From NCBI GenBank assembly GCA_902796635.1, contig CADBPU010000002.1, forward strand, positions 1 through 7,269: a DNA stretch of 7,269 bases, read 5' to 3'. Source of the stretch: an uncultured Eubacteriales bacterium (GTDB lineage Bacteria; Bacillota; Clostridia; Christensenellales; UBA1242). A program made the translations under genes and the position numbers. The notes below the pieces were generated by a model that saw only the letters and a list, made by a program, of their open reading frames with translations, was not told where the DNA came from and did no database searches. Each line of letters opens with the position of its first letter. Within the stretch, counting starts at the first letter, position 1. Below are positions 1-5,919 of this stretch, one piece after another.

Positions 1-1
1 A

Positions 2-379
2 ATAGTTATTGCAGTTATCGGTATATTGAGTGCAATACTTATTCCAACATTTGCAGGTTTGACAAAAAATGCTCAAGAAAAAGCATTGCAAGAAGGTTTG
101 CGTAATTCTTATGTTGCTTATTCAGTTGATTATGCTGACCAAGAAGGTTATGTTTCAGAAGAAAATGCTTATCTTTCAGCAAGCGAATCAGCATCTGAAT
201 CAATGAAAGTTTATAAATTGGATGCAAATGGTGTTTGGCAAGAAGTTAACGTAAGTGATAGTGAAGGCGAAGGATATGTTAATCCAGCAAATCTTTTAAG
301 AGCACAACACGAAGTAGAAGGCGTTGACACAGATGTTGAAGCATACAATGGCTACTATTTATATGTACTTGCTGCTTAA
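2..379 (+). CDS. Type IV pilin, probable major pilin (5' partial)
   Basis: The reading frame is open from base 2 and ends at TAA 377-379. The visible protein begins I-V-I-A-V-I-G-I-L-S-A-I-L-I-P-T-F, the hydrophobic N-terminal helix of a class III-signal pilin. If the Pro is the canonical Pro+22, the first visible residue is mature position +8, so only the leader, the cleavage site and residues such as Glu+5 are missing. A TTG at 26-28 lies inside this helix and is not a credible start. The rest is a small polar head of about 100 residues with no Cys, about 19 acidic against 6 basic residues, many Tyr, and a short Ser-Ala-Ser-Glu repeat (176-202). By family, such pilins are cut by PilD and polymerised by PilB/PilC. 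Its canonical helix, its place before a hairpin and the three other pilin-like genes downstream make it the best candidate for the major subunit, but a minor pilin is possible. Confidence 0.88.
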   Translation: MVIAVIGILSAILIPTFAGLTKNAQEKALQEGLRNSYVAYSVDYADQEGYVSEENAYLSASESASESMKVYKLDANGVWQEVNVSDSEGEGYVNPANLLRAQHEVEGVDTDVEAYNGYYLYVLAA

Positions 380-394
380 TCAAAATAAATATGT

Positions 395-428
395 AAAATA
401 AACCTGAGAAATAACTTGGGTTTATTTT
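395..428 (+). terminator. Hairpin terminator or attenuator after the pilin gene
   Basis: Bases 395-408 pair with 415-428 in a continuous 14-pair stem, counting two adjacent T-G/G-T wobbles, around the loop AAATAA (409-414). The 3' arm ends TTTATTTT, which can serve as the U-rich tract of an intrinsic terminator. It starts 15 bases after the pilin stop and ends 16 bases before the next ATG. The stem is A/T-rich, with its G/C pairs near the loop, so termination may be partial. The likely role, by inference, is to let the pilin be transcribed in excess while some polymerases read on into the assembly genes. Stabilising the pilin mRNA 3' end is an alternative. Confidence 0.65.
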
Positions 429-432
429 CAAT

Positions 433-438
433 AAGGGG
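433..438 (+). promoter_or_regulatory. Ribosome binding site of the four-helix membrane protein
   Basis: AAGGGG lies six bases before ATG 445-447, just downstream of the hairpin. It supports that ATG as the true start and shows that this gene can be translated independently of the pilin. Confidence 0.65.
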
Positions 439-444
439 AAAATT

Positions 445-1596
445 ATGAAAAAAGAAAGAAAACAATATGGAGTATTAAGACCAAAATCATTAGATTTTAT
501 GCTTGCAATCATGTTCGCAATCGTAAGTGTCAGTGCTTTATGGATTGGTATTTGGGTTGCTGGAAGTGGTAGTCAATCACTTGCAAGTGAAGCCTTAGGT
601 TATACTGCAAGAGCTTTTGCTGGCAATTTTGTTGGCGCTTATAGTTGGCTTGTTGTGGTTGAAAGTGTGCTTTTGTATGGAGCAATTATTGGTTGTTGCG
701 TTCTTGCAGTGTTTGAAATGGCAAGAAAAAAATTCAAAGCATTGGCTGGTTTAGTAGCACTTGTTTTGTTTGCTGTTTCTCTTGCTTTACAACTTTCACT
801 TGTAGTAGTTTACTTATTTAGTGAAGTTTCTGGCTTACTCTCTGTGTTCTTGATGGTATTTATGGTTTGTGAACTATATATTGCATATCTTACAGCAAAA
901 TTATCATATTGTATGGTTGTTAAACAATCAGCAGAGTATGGAAAATACAAAGAAGAGTTTGGCGCATCAAAACCACAGCAAGTTGCTGAACCAGAACCAA
1001 AAGAAGAAAAGAAGGAAGAAGCCAAAGAAAAAGTCGTAGAAGAAAAAGAAAAAGCAGTGGAAGAGCCACAACCAGAAGATGAGATGGATTTTGTCTTTAC
1101 AAATTCAAATGATTACAAAGAATATATGTATCATGACAATGTTGTAAAATATATGAAAGATGAAAAACCAGCTCAAAAAGAACAAAAACCAGCAAAGAAA
1201 GTTGAAGAAAAAGAAGATAGTAAATTTGCTGGCAAAGGAAATAATTATACTTTTGAGCAAAAACTTAAATTAGCAAAACCATATGTAAGAAATTATTTCA
1301 AAGAATTGACAACATATTTTGTATCTTTGGGCTTTACACCTGCATTGACAAAACAAGGTGAAACATTCTCATACAAAAACAACAAATGTGCTTCAATCAC
1401 TACTGCTGGAAAAAATGGTTTGAAATTATACTACAAATTAGATGTTAAAGATTATGAAAATTCTACAATTCCTGTAAAATTTGTTGGAGATGTTAGAAAA
1501 TATGAAAAAACGCCTTTATTGTTCGTTGCAAAAAGCGATTTAGCAATAAAGAGAGCAAAAAAACTTATGGATGATGTAAAATCCAAATTAAATTAA
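445..1596 (+). CDS. Four-helix membrane protein with charged linker and soluble C-terminal domain, pilus-locus associated
   Basis: I do not recognise a named family for the whole protein (383 residues). Hydrophobic segments at about 18-40, 67-91, 99-125 and 128-153 predict four membrane helices, with no cleavable signal peptide; Lys/Arg at the N-terminus and after helix 4 put both ends in the cytoplasm. Residues 170-268 are a Glu/Lys/Pro/Ala-rich, probably disordered or coiled linker. Residues 269-380 form a compact alpha/beta-looking domain. Its pattern (Phe-x-x-Lys-Leu, aromatic-rich helix, Leu-Tyr-Tyr-x-Leu-Asp strand, Asp-Val-x-Lys-Tyr, C-terminal Lys-Arg-Ala-Lys-Lys-Leu helix) resembles, from memory, a domain repeated in many uncharacterised Clostridia proteins. 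The position between pilin and assembly genes suggests an inner-membrane scaffold or regulator; this is inference. The helical part is richer in G+C than later genes (25/60 at 601-660 against 15/60 at 2101-2160). The start is supported by AAGGGG at 433-438. Confidence 0.85.
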   Translation: MKKERKQYGVLRPKSLDFMLAIMFAIVSVSALWIGIWVAGSGSQSLASEALGYTARAFAGNFVGAYSWLVVVESVLLYGAIIGCCVLAVFEMARKKFKALAGLVALVLFAVSLALQLSLVVVYLFSEVSGLLSVFLMVFMVCELYIAYLTAKLSYCMVVKQSAEYGKYKEEFGASKPQQVAEPEPKEEKKEEAKEKVVEEKEKAVEEPQPEDEMDFVFTNSNDYKEYMYHDNVVKYMKDEKPAQKEQKPAKKVEEKEDSKFAGKGNNYTFEQKLKLAKPYVRNYFKELTTYFVSLGFTPALTKQGETFSYKNNKCASITTAGKNGLKLYYKLDVKDYENSTIPVKFVGDVRKYEKTPLLFVAKSDLAIKRAKKLMDDVKSKLN

Positions 1597-1597
1597 T

Positions 1598-2065
1598 ATG
1601 AAAAACAAAAATAAAGGTTTTACTATTGTTGAAATAATCGTTTCTTTATCAATCATTGTTATTGTTTTGGCGCTGTGTAGCACACTTATTATGATGGTTT
1701 CAAATATTGCAAAAAAACAAGAATATGAATATTTGTGCCAAACAGAATATCAAGATGCAAGTTCGCTTGTTGAAGAATTCAAAAATGCGTACTCAACATA
1801 TCAATACACTTTGTATGAAGTGACTTCAAATTCAATAACAATGAAAGATAGTGAAAATGATTATCAAATAAATTATGATGAAAATACAAAAAAATTGTCG
1901 GCGCAAATCTACAATTATCAAACAGAGCAAGTTGAAAATAAAGAAATAACTTTTAAGTATTTAATAAATATTTCTTTTGTTGCACAAGATAACAATGTGA
2001 GTTGCACTTATCAATTTGATAATTTTCATTCTTACACAAATTTATTAATATTTGGAGCAAACTAA
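1598..2065 (+). CDS. Minor prepilin 1 (class III signal peptide, GspI/PilV-like in style)
   Basis: The protein has 155 residues. The leader M-K-N-K-N-K-G is followed by F-T-I-V-E-I-I-V-S-L, so PilD should cut after Gly7, giving Phe+1 and the conserved Glu+5 used in pilin alignment and N-methylation. A helix of about 22 hydrophobic residues follows, then a polar head of about 115 residues rich in Tyr, Asn, Asp and Glu. Cysteines occur at the end of the membrane helix, shortly after it and near the C-terminus. Pro+22 is absent, unlike the first pilin. ATG lies one base after the stop of the previous gene and no clear Shine-Dalgarno sequence precedes it, so translation is probably by reinitiation, which suits a low-abundance subunit. 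The class is sure; the exact minor-pilin type cannot be read from the divergent head. Confidence 0.9.
   Translation: MKNKNKGFTIVEIIVSLSIIVIVLALCSTLIMMVSNIAKKQEYEYLCQTEYQDASSLVEEFKNAYSTYQYTLYEVTSNSITMKDSENDYQINYDENTKKLSAQIYNYQTEQVENKEITFKYLINISFVAQDNNVSCTYQFDNFHSYTNLLIFGAN
2054..2057 (+). promoter_or_regulatory. Ribosome binding site of the PilM-like gene, inside the previous gene
   Basis: GGAG lies inside the last codons of minor prepilin 1, seven bases before the ATG at 2065. That ATG shares its A with the TAA stop at 2063-2065 (TAATG), so the two genes are probably translationally coupled. Confidence 0.6.
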
Positions 2066-2997
2066 TGATTATAAACTTTAATTTTGATACATCAAAAGTT
2101 GAATTTATTTGGCAGCAAAATAACAACAAATATTTTGCTGTTAATTTTTTAATGGAGCATATTGCCAGTAAAAATTTTTCTGCAATAATTGAAGAAGTGT
2201 TGGCAAGCAGTCCAGATATTGTTGAAATCCTAAAAAAAGAAAAAAATTATGCTATTATTCCTGATGAAGTTATGGGATATGGCTTTTTGGAAATTCCTTC
2301 ATCAAGATGGAATTCTCAAAAGTATTTTTCCACAAAATTTGATTTGCTTTATAATAAAGATAAAAATTTGATAAATTACAATGAATTGATGAGTTCCAAT
2401 AAAAGTTTGTCAACATATTTCTTTGCTTCTGCGAAACAATCAATAATAAGCGAAATAATTTCAACATTTGCAAAATATCAAATAAGAATTTTTGGTATAA
2501 GCTTTTATGGAAAAGTATTAACAGATTATTTGATAAAAACTCATCCAAGCTTGTCAAAGCAAAATATATTAATTGTTGAAAAAGAAGAAAATATAAAAAT
2601 ATATGCTTCCGCTTTGGGTAAATTTGTTGGCTACAAAAAAGTTGATTTGTCAAAAAACAATCAAGATTTTGCAAAAAAATATGTAAAATTTATCAAAAAT
2701 AATGTAAAAGTAAATGATTTTACCAAAAAAGATATAGATAAACAAATATATCAAACACAACCAGAAGAAGATGTAAAGTTTGATTTTATACAAAAAATTG
2801 ATTTTGCAATTTGTGATTTCAAATCACATTTCGTAAATTCCGCTTATGATGTGGAGTTCAACAAACTTGTGCTACTTAACACAATTCCCGATGTCACACT
2901 GGAAGATGATAAAGTAAATATTGAAAAAGATGAAGTAAAAATTTTGTCATCATACAAAAAAAGTTATTTATATCCGCAAAAGAAGGGAATACTATGA
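2065..2997 (+). CDS. Divergent PilM-like protein (degenerate actin-like fold)
   Basis: The protein has 310 residues, no membrane helix and no signal peptide, so it is cytoplasmic. It lies between minor pilin genes and fits the rough PilM plan. A beta hairpin starts the protein (residues 2-15), with Asp-Thr-Ser-Lys-Val where PilM has its Asp-Ile-Gly...Lys motif. An Ile-Ile-Pro-Asp segment lies at 64-67. A Phe-Ala-Ser-Ala-Lys segment with an amphipathic helix (119-136) and a Phe-Gly-Ile-Ser-Phe strand (143-147) match the place of the PilM Ala-Ala-x-Lys and 'domain II' region. A second strand pair lies at 167-193. PilM joins the inner-membrane PilN/PilO complex to PilB and PilC. Here the glycines and acidic residue expected for ATP binding are absent, and the last ~80 residues are unusual. 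The assignment is inference from layout and position; an unrelated lineage-specific pilus protein is possible. It overlaps both neighbours (1 and 4 bases). Confidence 0.55.
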   Translation: MIINFNFDTSKVEFIWQQNNNKYFAVNFLMEHIASKNFSAIIEEVLASSPDIVEILKKEKNYAIIPDEVMGYGFLEIPSSRWNSQKYFSTKFDLLYNKDKNLINYNELMSSNKSLSTYFFASAKQSIISEIISTFAKYQIRIFGISFYGKVLTDYLIKTHPSLSKQNILIVEKEENIKIYASALGKFVGYKKVDLSKNNQDFAKKYVKFIKNNVKVNDFTKKDIDKQIYQTQPEEDVKFDFIQKIDFAICDFKSHFVNSAYDVEFNKLVLLNTIPDVTLEDDKVNIEKDEVKILSSYKKSYLYPQKKGIL

Positions 2998-3380
2998 AAA
3001 CAAAAAAAGGTATTTCCCTTGCAGAAGTAATTGTGGCAATGGCACTTGTTGTAATAATGTCATTAATTGCTTTTTCAACAATAAATTGGAGTTTTGGTGT
3101 TGGTAGAAGTGAAATTATAAAAAACTATTTTGGTGTAGAGAGTAGAAATTATATTTCGGCCTATTATTCTGGTGCATCAAATTATCAAGATGCAATGAAT
3201 TTGCTGACTAATGACACTTACATATATGGCGAAGATGCCAAAATCTATTATTCAAAAGATTTGCAAATAACAGATGAAGAAAATGCAAGTTATTACATAG
3301 ATTTAGATTTTGATACAGATAGTTTTTCTGTAAAATGCTATACATCACAAAATGTTTTATTGTATGAGATGGTGGTGTAA
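2994..3380 (+). CDS. Minor prepilin 2 (class III signal peptide)
   Basis: The protein has 128 residues. The six-residue leader M-K-T-K-K-G precedes I-S-L-A-E-V-I-V-A-M, so cleavage after Gly6 leaves Ile, not Phe, at +1, with Glu retained at +5. The membrane helix is about 22 residues long, and the polar head of about 100 residues is Tyr/Asp/Ser-rich with one Cys near the C-terminus. The start overlaps the previous stop as ATGA (2994-2997), with AAGGG at 2983-2987 six bases upstream, so it should be coupled to the PilM-like gene. Together with the prepilins at 1598 and 3382 it probably contributes to the pilus tip or initiation complex, comparable in role to GspH/I/J or PilV/W; which of these it matches cannot be decided by eye. 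Confidence 0.88.
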   Translation: MKTKKGISLAEVIVAMALVVIMSLIAFSTINWSFGVGRSEIIKNYFGVESRNYISAYYSGASNYQDAMNLLTNDTYIYGEDAKIYYSKDLQITDEENASYYIDLDFDTDSFSVKCYTSQNVLLYEMVV

Positions 3381-3381
3381 T

Positions 3382-3813
3382 ATGAAAATAAACAAAAAAA
3401 AGGGTGTAGCGCTTCTTAGTGTATTAATTTTAATGACTGTCATAATCAGTTTTACGGGACTTTTTCTTGCACTTGTGAAATCATTAAATTTTGCAAATAA
3501 AATTGAACAAAACAAAACGCAAAAGGTAGCCACTTATTATAAGATAAAACAAGACTTTTTAGATAATCAAGTTATTGATAAAGATTATGATTATGATATT
3601 GAAATAGTAGAACACGATGAAAATATCAAAGCAGTTGTTGCAATAAAGAAAAATAGCACAGACGTTAGTGATATGATTTATTATTGCATATACAATTTTT
3701 CGACATCAAAAATACTTGCAGAACAGAATAAAAATTTTTATTTAACTATAAAACAAGATGGTGGAGACAGCTACTATTATTTGGCTGATTTAGTAAAATA
3801 CAAGGAGGTTTGA
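3382..3813 (+). CDS. PilX/GspK-like minor prepilin lacking Glu+5
   Basis: I chose ATG 3382, giving 143 residues, because it starts a classic leader M-K-I-N-K-K-K-G followed by V-A-L-L-S-V-L-I-L-M. The upstream in-frame ATG at 3352 would add ten residues (M-F-Y-C-M-R-W-W-C-N) ahead of the signal and lies inside the previous gene. PilD should cut after Gly8. Position +5 is Ser instead of the near-universal Glu, and the Gly-Val-Ala-Leu-Leu opening matches the style of PilX and GspK, which by family knowledge cap the fibre tip. The head of about 110 residues is rich in Lys, Asp and Tyr with one Cys, and is much smaller than the GspK head. The start lies one base after the previous stop, with a weak GGTGG at 3371-3375. 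The signal is clear; the PilX/GspK role is inference. Confidence 0.83.
   Translation: MKINKKKGVALLSVLILMTVIISFTGLFLALVKSLNFANKIEQNKTQKVATYYKIKQDFLDNQVIDKDYDYDIEIVEHDENIKAVVAIKKNSTDVSDMIYYCIYNFSTSKILAEQNKNFYLTIKQDGGDSYYYLADLVKYKEV
3802..3808 (+). promoter_or_regulatory. Strong ribosome binding site of pilD
   Basis: AAGGAGG is a full Shine-Dalgarno match six bases before ATG 3815, inside the last codons of the PilX-like gene. It is the best ribosome site in the window, although prepilin peptidases act catalytically and need few copies. It fixes the pilD start. Confidence 0.85.
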
Positions 3814-3814
3814 A

Positions 3815-4621
3815 ATGTTGGTACAAGTCGCATTTATTGTTTTGACTTTGCTGATTGGATTGTGCGTTGGAAGTTTTCTTAACGTAGTTATTTATCGCTT
3901 GCCTTTGCATATGTCCTTATTAAAACCATCATCTCATTGCCCAAATTGTGAATATAAACTCAAATGGTATGACAATATACCGCTACTTTCTTACATCTTT
4001 TTGAAAGGGAGATGTAGAAATTGTAAAACAAAAATTTCTTCAAGATACCCAATTATAGAATTAAGCAACATGGCATTATGGTTTTTGGCTTTGATGCTTA
4101 ACACAAATTATATAATACCAAGCATAACAACAAATTATTTGATGTTTGCACTTACGTGTGTTGTATTTTCAACTTTGCTATGCGTATTTTGTTGTGATTT
4201 GGACAATATGGAAATACCAGACGAATTTCAATTAATATTGCTACTTTGTGGCATAATTGCATTTTTATCAAATGATATTTCTGCATCATACAGGACATAT
4301 GGATTTTTGCTTGGTGGCGGGTTCTTTGGATTGTTTGCTTTACTATTTTGGCTTATTAGGAAAAGAGAAGGACTTGGATTTGGCGATATAAAACTTATGG
4401 CTGTTTTGGGACTATTTTTAGGATTTGAAAAAATAATTGTTTGTATAATTCTATCCACGATCAGTGGCGCAATTATACTTTCAATTTTATCATTAAAAAA
4501 TAAAGGAGAAAAGAATAAGGAATATCCATTTGCAACATTTATTGTTCCATCTGCAATAATATCTATTCTTGCTGGGCAATATATAGTTAATTGGTATTTA
4601 TCCTTGTTTGCTGTGGTATGA
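3815..4621 (+). CDS. pilD: Prepilin peptidase / N-methyltransferase PilD
   Basis: This inner-membrane aspartic protease (268 residues) removes the positively charged leader of prepilins after Gly and methylates the new N-terminus. The N-terminal part has the family signature Gly-Ser-Phe-Leu-Asn-Val-Val-Ile-Tyr-Arg-Leu-Pro (residues 19-30). The cytoplasmic loop carries two Cys pairs, Cys42/Cys45 and Cys67/Cys70, typical of the bifunctional form. The catalytic aspartates are in Cys-Cys-Asp-Leu-Asp...Ile-Pro-Asp (Asp128 likely) and in Gly-Phe-Gly-Asp-Ile-Lys (Asp191, the Gly-x-Gly-Asp motif). About seven hydrophobic segments and the length are usual for the family. No key residue is missing. All four prepilins in this window are its expected substrates. 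It ends in an ATGA overlap with pilC. The function is sure; other names (comC, gspO) are used for the same family. Confidence 0.96.
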   Translation: MLVQVAFIVLTLLIGLCVGSFLNVVIYRLPLHMSLLKPSSHCPNCEYKLKWYDNIPLLSYIFLKGRCRNCKTKISSRYPIIELSNMALWFLALMLNTNYIIPSITTNYLMFALTCVVFSTLLCVFCCDLDNMEIPDEFQLILLLCGIIAFLSNDISASYRTYGFLLGGGFFGLFALLFWLIRKREGLGFGDIKLMAVLGLFLGFEKIIVCIILSTISGAIILSILSLKNKGEKNKEYPFATFIVPSAIISILAGQYIVNWYLSLFAVV

Positions 4622-5829
4622 ACAAGTATAACTATGTTGCACGAAACCTTGAAGGCAAAAAAATCAAGGGTACATATATAGCAGATGACGAAGCTTTTGT
4701 GCGAGAAAGTTTGGCGAAAAGCAATCTTTTTTTGGTAAGCATAAAAAAGATTTCAGGAAACACACAAGCGAACTTTTTCTCATTGAAAAGCAAAGTGGGT
4801 ATAAACGAACTGACAACATTTTGCAAACAATTTTCAGTTTTGATTTCATCTGGCATATCAATCATTGACAGCATCAATACATTGAAAGAACAACCATATT
4901 CTGGCATAATGAAAAGAACTCTTAACAAAGTTCTTGATGATTTGTACGAAGGTTTGATGCTTTCAGAAAGCATGAAAAAATACCCAAAAGCATTTCCAAA
5001 ATTTTTTGTTTCAATGATTTATGTTGGAGAAACTTCTGGAAAACTCAGTGATGTTTTGATATCTGTTGCAAATTATTATTCAAGAGAAAGAAAAAACAAA
5101 AGCAAACTTCGTTCTGCTCTTGCTTATCCAATCATTTTGGTCGTTATGATGCTTGGCGTTCTTGTTGCGATGCTTGAATTTGTTATTCCAGCGTTTATCA
5201 ATTCTTTCAAGCAGATGAATATAGAGATGCCAGCACTGACAATGTTTTTATTTAATATGTCAACATTTTTCAGAGAAAATTGGCAATATATTGGTCTGGG
5301 CGTCATAATATTTATATTTACAATTTTTTTAATTTCAAGAACAAAAAAAGGTAGATATTTCTTTGATATGTGTAAAGTATCACTGCCGGTATTCAAAAAA
5401 ATAAATATGGCAATTTTCACTTCAAAATTTGTCCAAAGTTTAGGTTTGCTACTCAGTAGTGGACTTGACATTGTTTCATCTCTTGAAGCAATAAGCAAAA
5501 TTATTAACAATAAGTACCTTGAAAAACAATTTGACAGAGTTATTCTTGACGTCAAAAAGGGAATTCCACTCTCAAATGCAATAGAACTTGAAATGAAACT
5601 TTCAACAGTTGTAACTGAGATGATTGCTGTTGGAGAAAAGACAGGCAAAACGGACAAGATGCTACTTCAAACAAGTGATTATTTTGATCAAGAAGTTGAA
5701 AGAGCTTTGAATTTGATAACCACAACAATTCAACCCATTTTGCTTGTAATTTTGGGAGTATTTATTGCAATCATGTTTATTGCGATATATTCACCAATAT
5801 TAAGTATGATAACTTCAATAAAAACATAA
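4618..5829 (+). CDS. pilC: Type IV pilus platform protein PilC (T2SSF family)
   Basis: PilC (403 residues from this start) is the inner-membrane platform that PilB turns to insert pilins. ATG 4618 overlaps the pilD stop as ATGA and gives the normal N-terminus M-N-K-Y-N-Y-V-A-R-N-L-E-G-K; an ATG nine codons upstream would only add pilD-derived residues. Two T2SSF repeats are seen. The first (about 62-190) has Phe-Cys-Lys-Gln-Phe...Ser-Gly, Gly-Glu-Thr-Ser-Gly-Lys-Leu and a membrane helix after Ala-Leu-Ala-Tyr-Pro. The second (about 267-391) has Phe-Val-Gln-Ser-Leu...Ser-Gly and Val-Gly-Glu-Lys-Thr-Gly. Membrane helices are at about 169-192, 221-241 and 370-392. Before the last helix the usual Glu-Pro is Gln-Pro (371-372), a small deviation. 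The start has no good ribosome site, so translation probably depends on pilD. Confidence 0.95.
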   Translation: MNKYNYVARNLEGKKIKGTYIADDEAFVRESLAKSNLFLVSIKKISGNTQANFFSLKSKVGINELTTFCKQFSVLISSGISIIDSINTLKEQPYSGIMKRTLNKVLDDLYEGLMLSESMKKYPKAFPKFFVSMIYVGETSGKLSDVLISVANYYSRERKNKSKLRSALAYPIILVVMMLGVLVAMLEFVIPAFINSFKQMNIEMPALTMFLFNMSTFFRENWQYIGLGVIIFIFTIFLISRTKKGRYFFDMCKVSLPVFKKINMAIFTSKFVQSLGLLLSSGLDIVSSLEAISKIINNKYLEKQFDRVILDVKKGIPLSNAIELEMKLSTVVTEMIAVGEKTGKTDKMLLQTSDYFDQEVERALNLITTTIQPILLVILGVFIAIMFIAIYSPILSMITSIKT

Positions 5830-5834
5830 TTAAT

Positions 5835-5883
5835 AAAAAATTTCAAAAAAATAGTAAAAAAACATAAAAAAATCATTAAAAAA
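5835..5883. promoter_or_regulatory. Phased A-tracts, probable intrinsically bent DNA upstream of pilB
   Basis: Five A-runs of 6-7 bases start at 5835, 5845, 5856, 5866 and 5878. The spacing is 10, 11, 10 and 12 bases, close to one DNA helical turn. Such phasing is known to give static curvature and, next to promoters, can act as an UP-like element. It lies in the only sizeable gap (90 bases) of the gene run between 445 and the window end. A TAATAT (5891-5896) just downstream could be a -10 box, but no convincing -35 is seen, so a pilB promoter here is only a possibility. The A-richness of the genome could produce part of this by chance. Confidence 0.45.
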
Positions 5884-5908
5884 TGCGATGTAATATCAAA
5901 ATTTTCAA

Positions 5909-5914
5909 AAGGAG
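5909..5914 (+). promoter_or_regulatory. Ribosome binding site fixing the pilB start
   Basis: AAGGAG lies five bases before ATG 5920. The frame stays open for 30 codons upstream, back to the pilC stop, but contains no ATG, GTG or TTG, so this site and ATG decide the start. Confidence 0.85.
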
Positions 5915-5919
5915 AACTT

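Noticed and set aside
176..202. Ser-Ala-Ser-Glu repeat in the pilin as a functional repeat
   Set aside because: There are only about two copies and the codons differ between them; it may be just a flexible acidic loop.
2..379. Conductive (aromatic-rich) pilin
   Set aside because: About 13 of the 125 visible residues are aromatic, mostly Tyr, but composition alone does not show conductivity, the N-terminal residues are missing, and the pilin-nanowire model is disputed.
3352..3381. Upstream ATG for the PilX-like gene at 3352
   Set aside because: It would place ten residues, with two Trp and two Cys, before the Lys-rich class III leader and inside the previous gene. ATG 3382 starts the leader directly.
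4591..4617. Upstream ATG for pilC at 4591
   Set aside because: The added residues come from overlap with the hydrophobic end of pilD. ATG 4618 gives the ATGA junction and a normal PilC N-terminus.
5124..5657. Long minus-strand ORF (177 codons) inside pilC
   Set aside because: It is antisense to conserved T2SSF sequence, has Ser/Ile/Thr-rich content typical of shadow frames, and matches no family I recognise. The other minus-strand ORFs fail for the same reason.
5868..5896. A complete sigma-70 type promoter before pilB
   Set aside because: TAATAT at 5891-5896 is a passable -10, but the bases 17 upstream are plain A-tract with no TTGACA-like -35, and there is no correctly spaced TGn. It is mentioned only as a possibility with the A-tracts.
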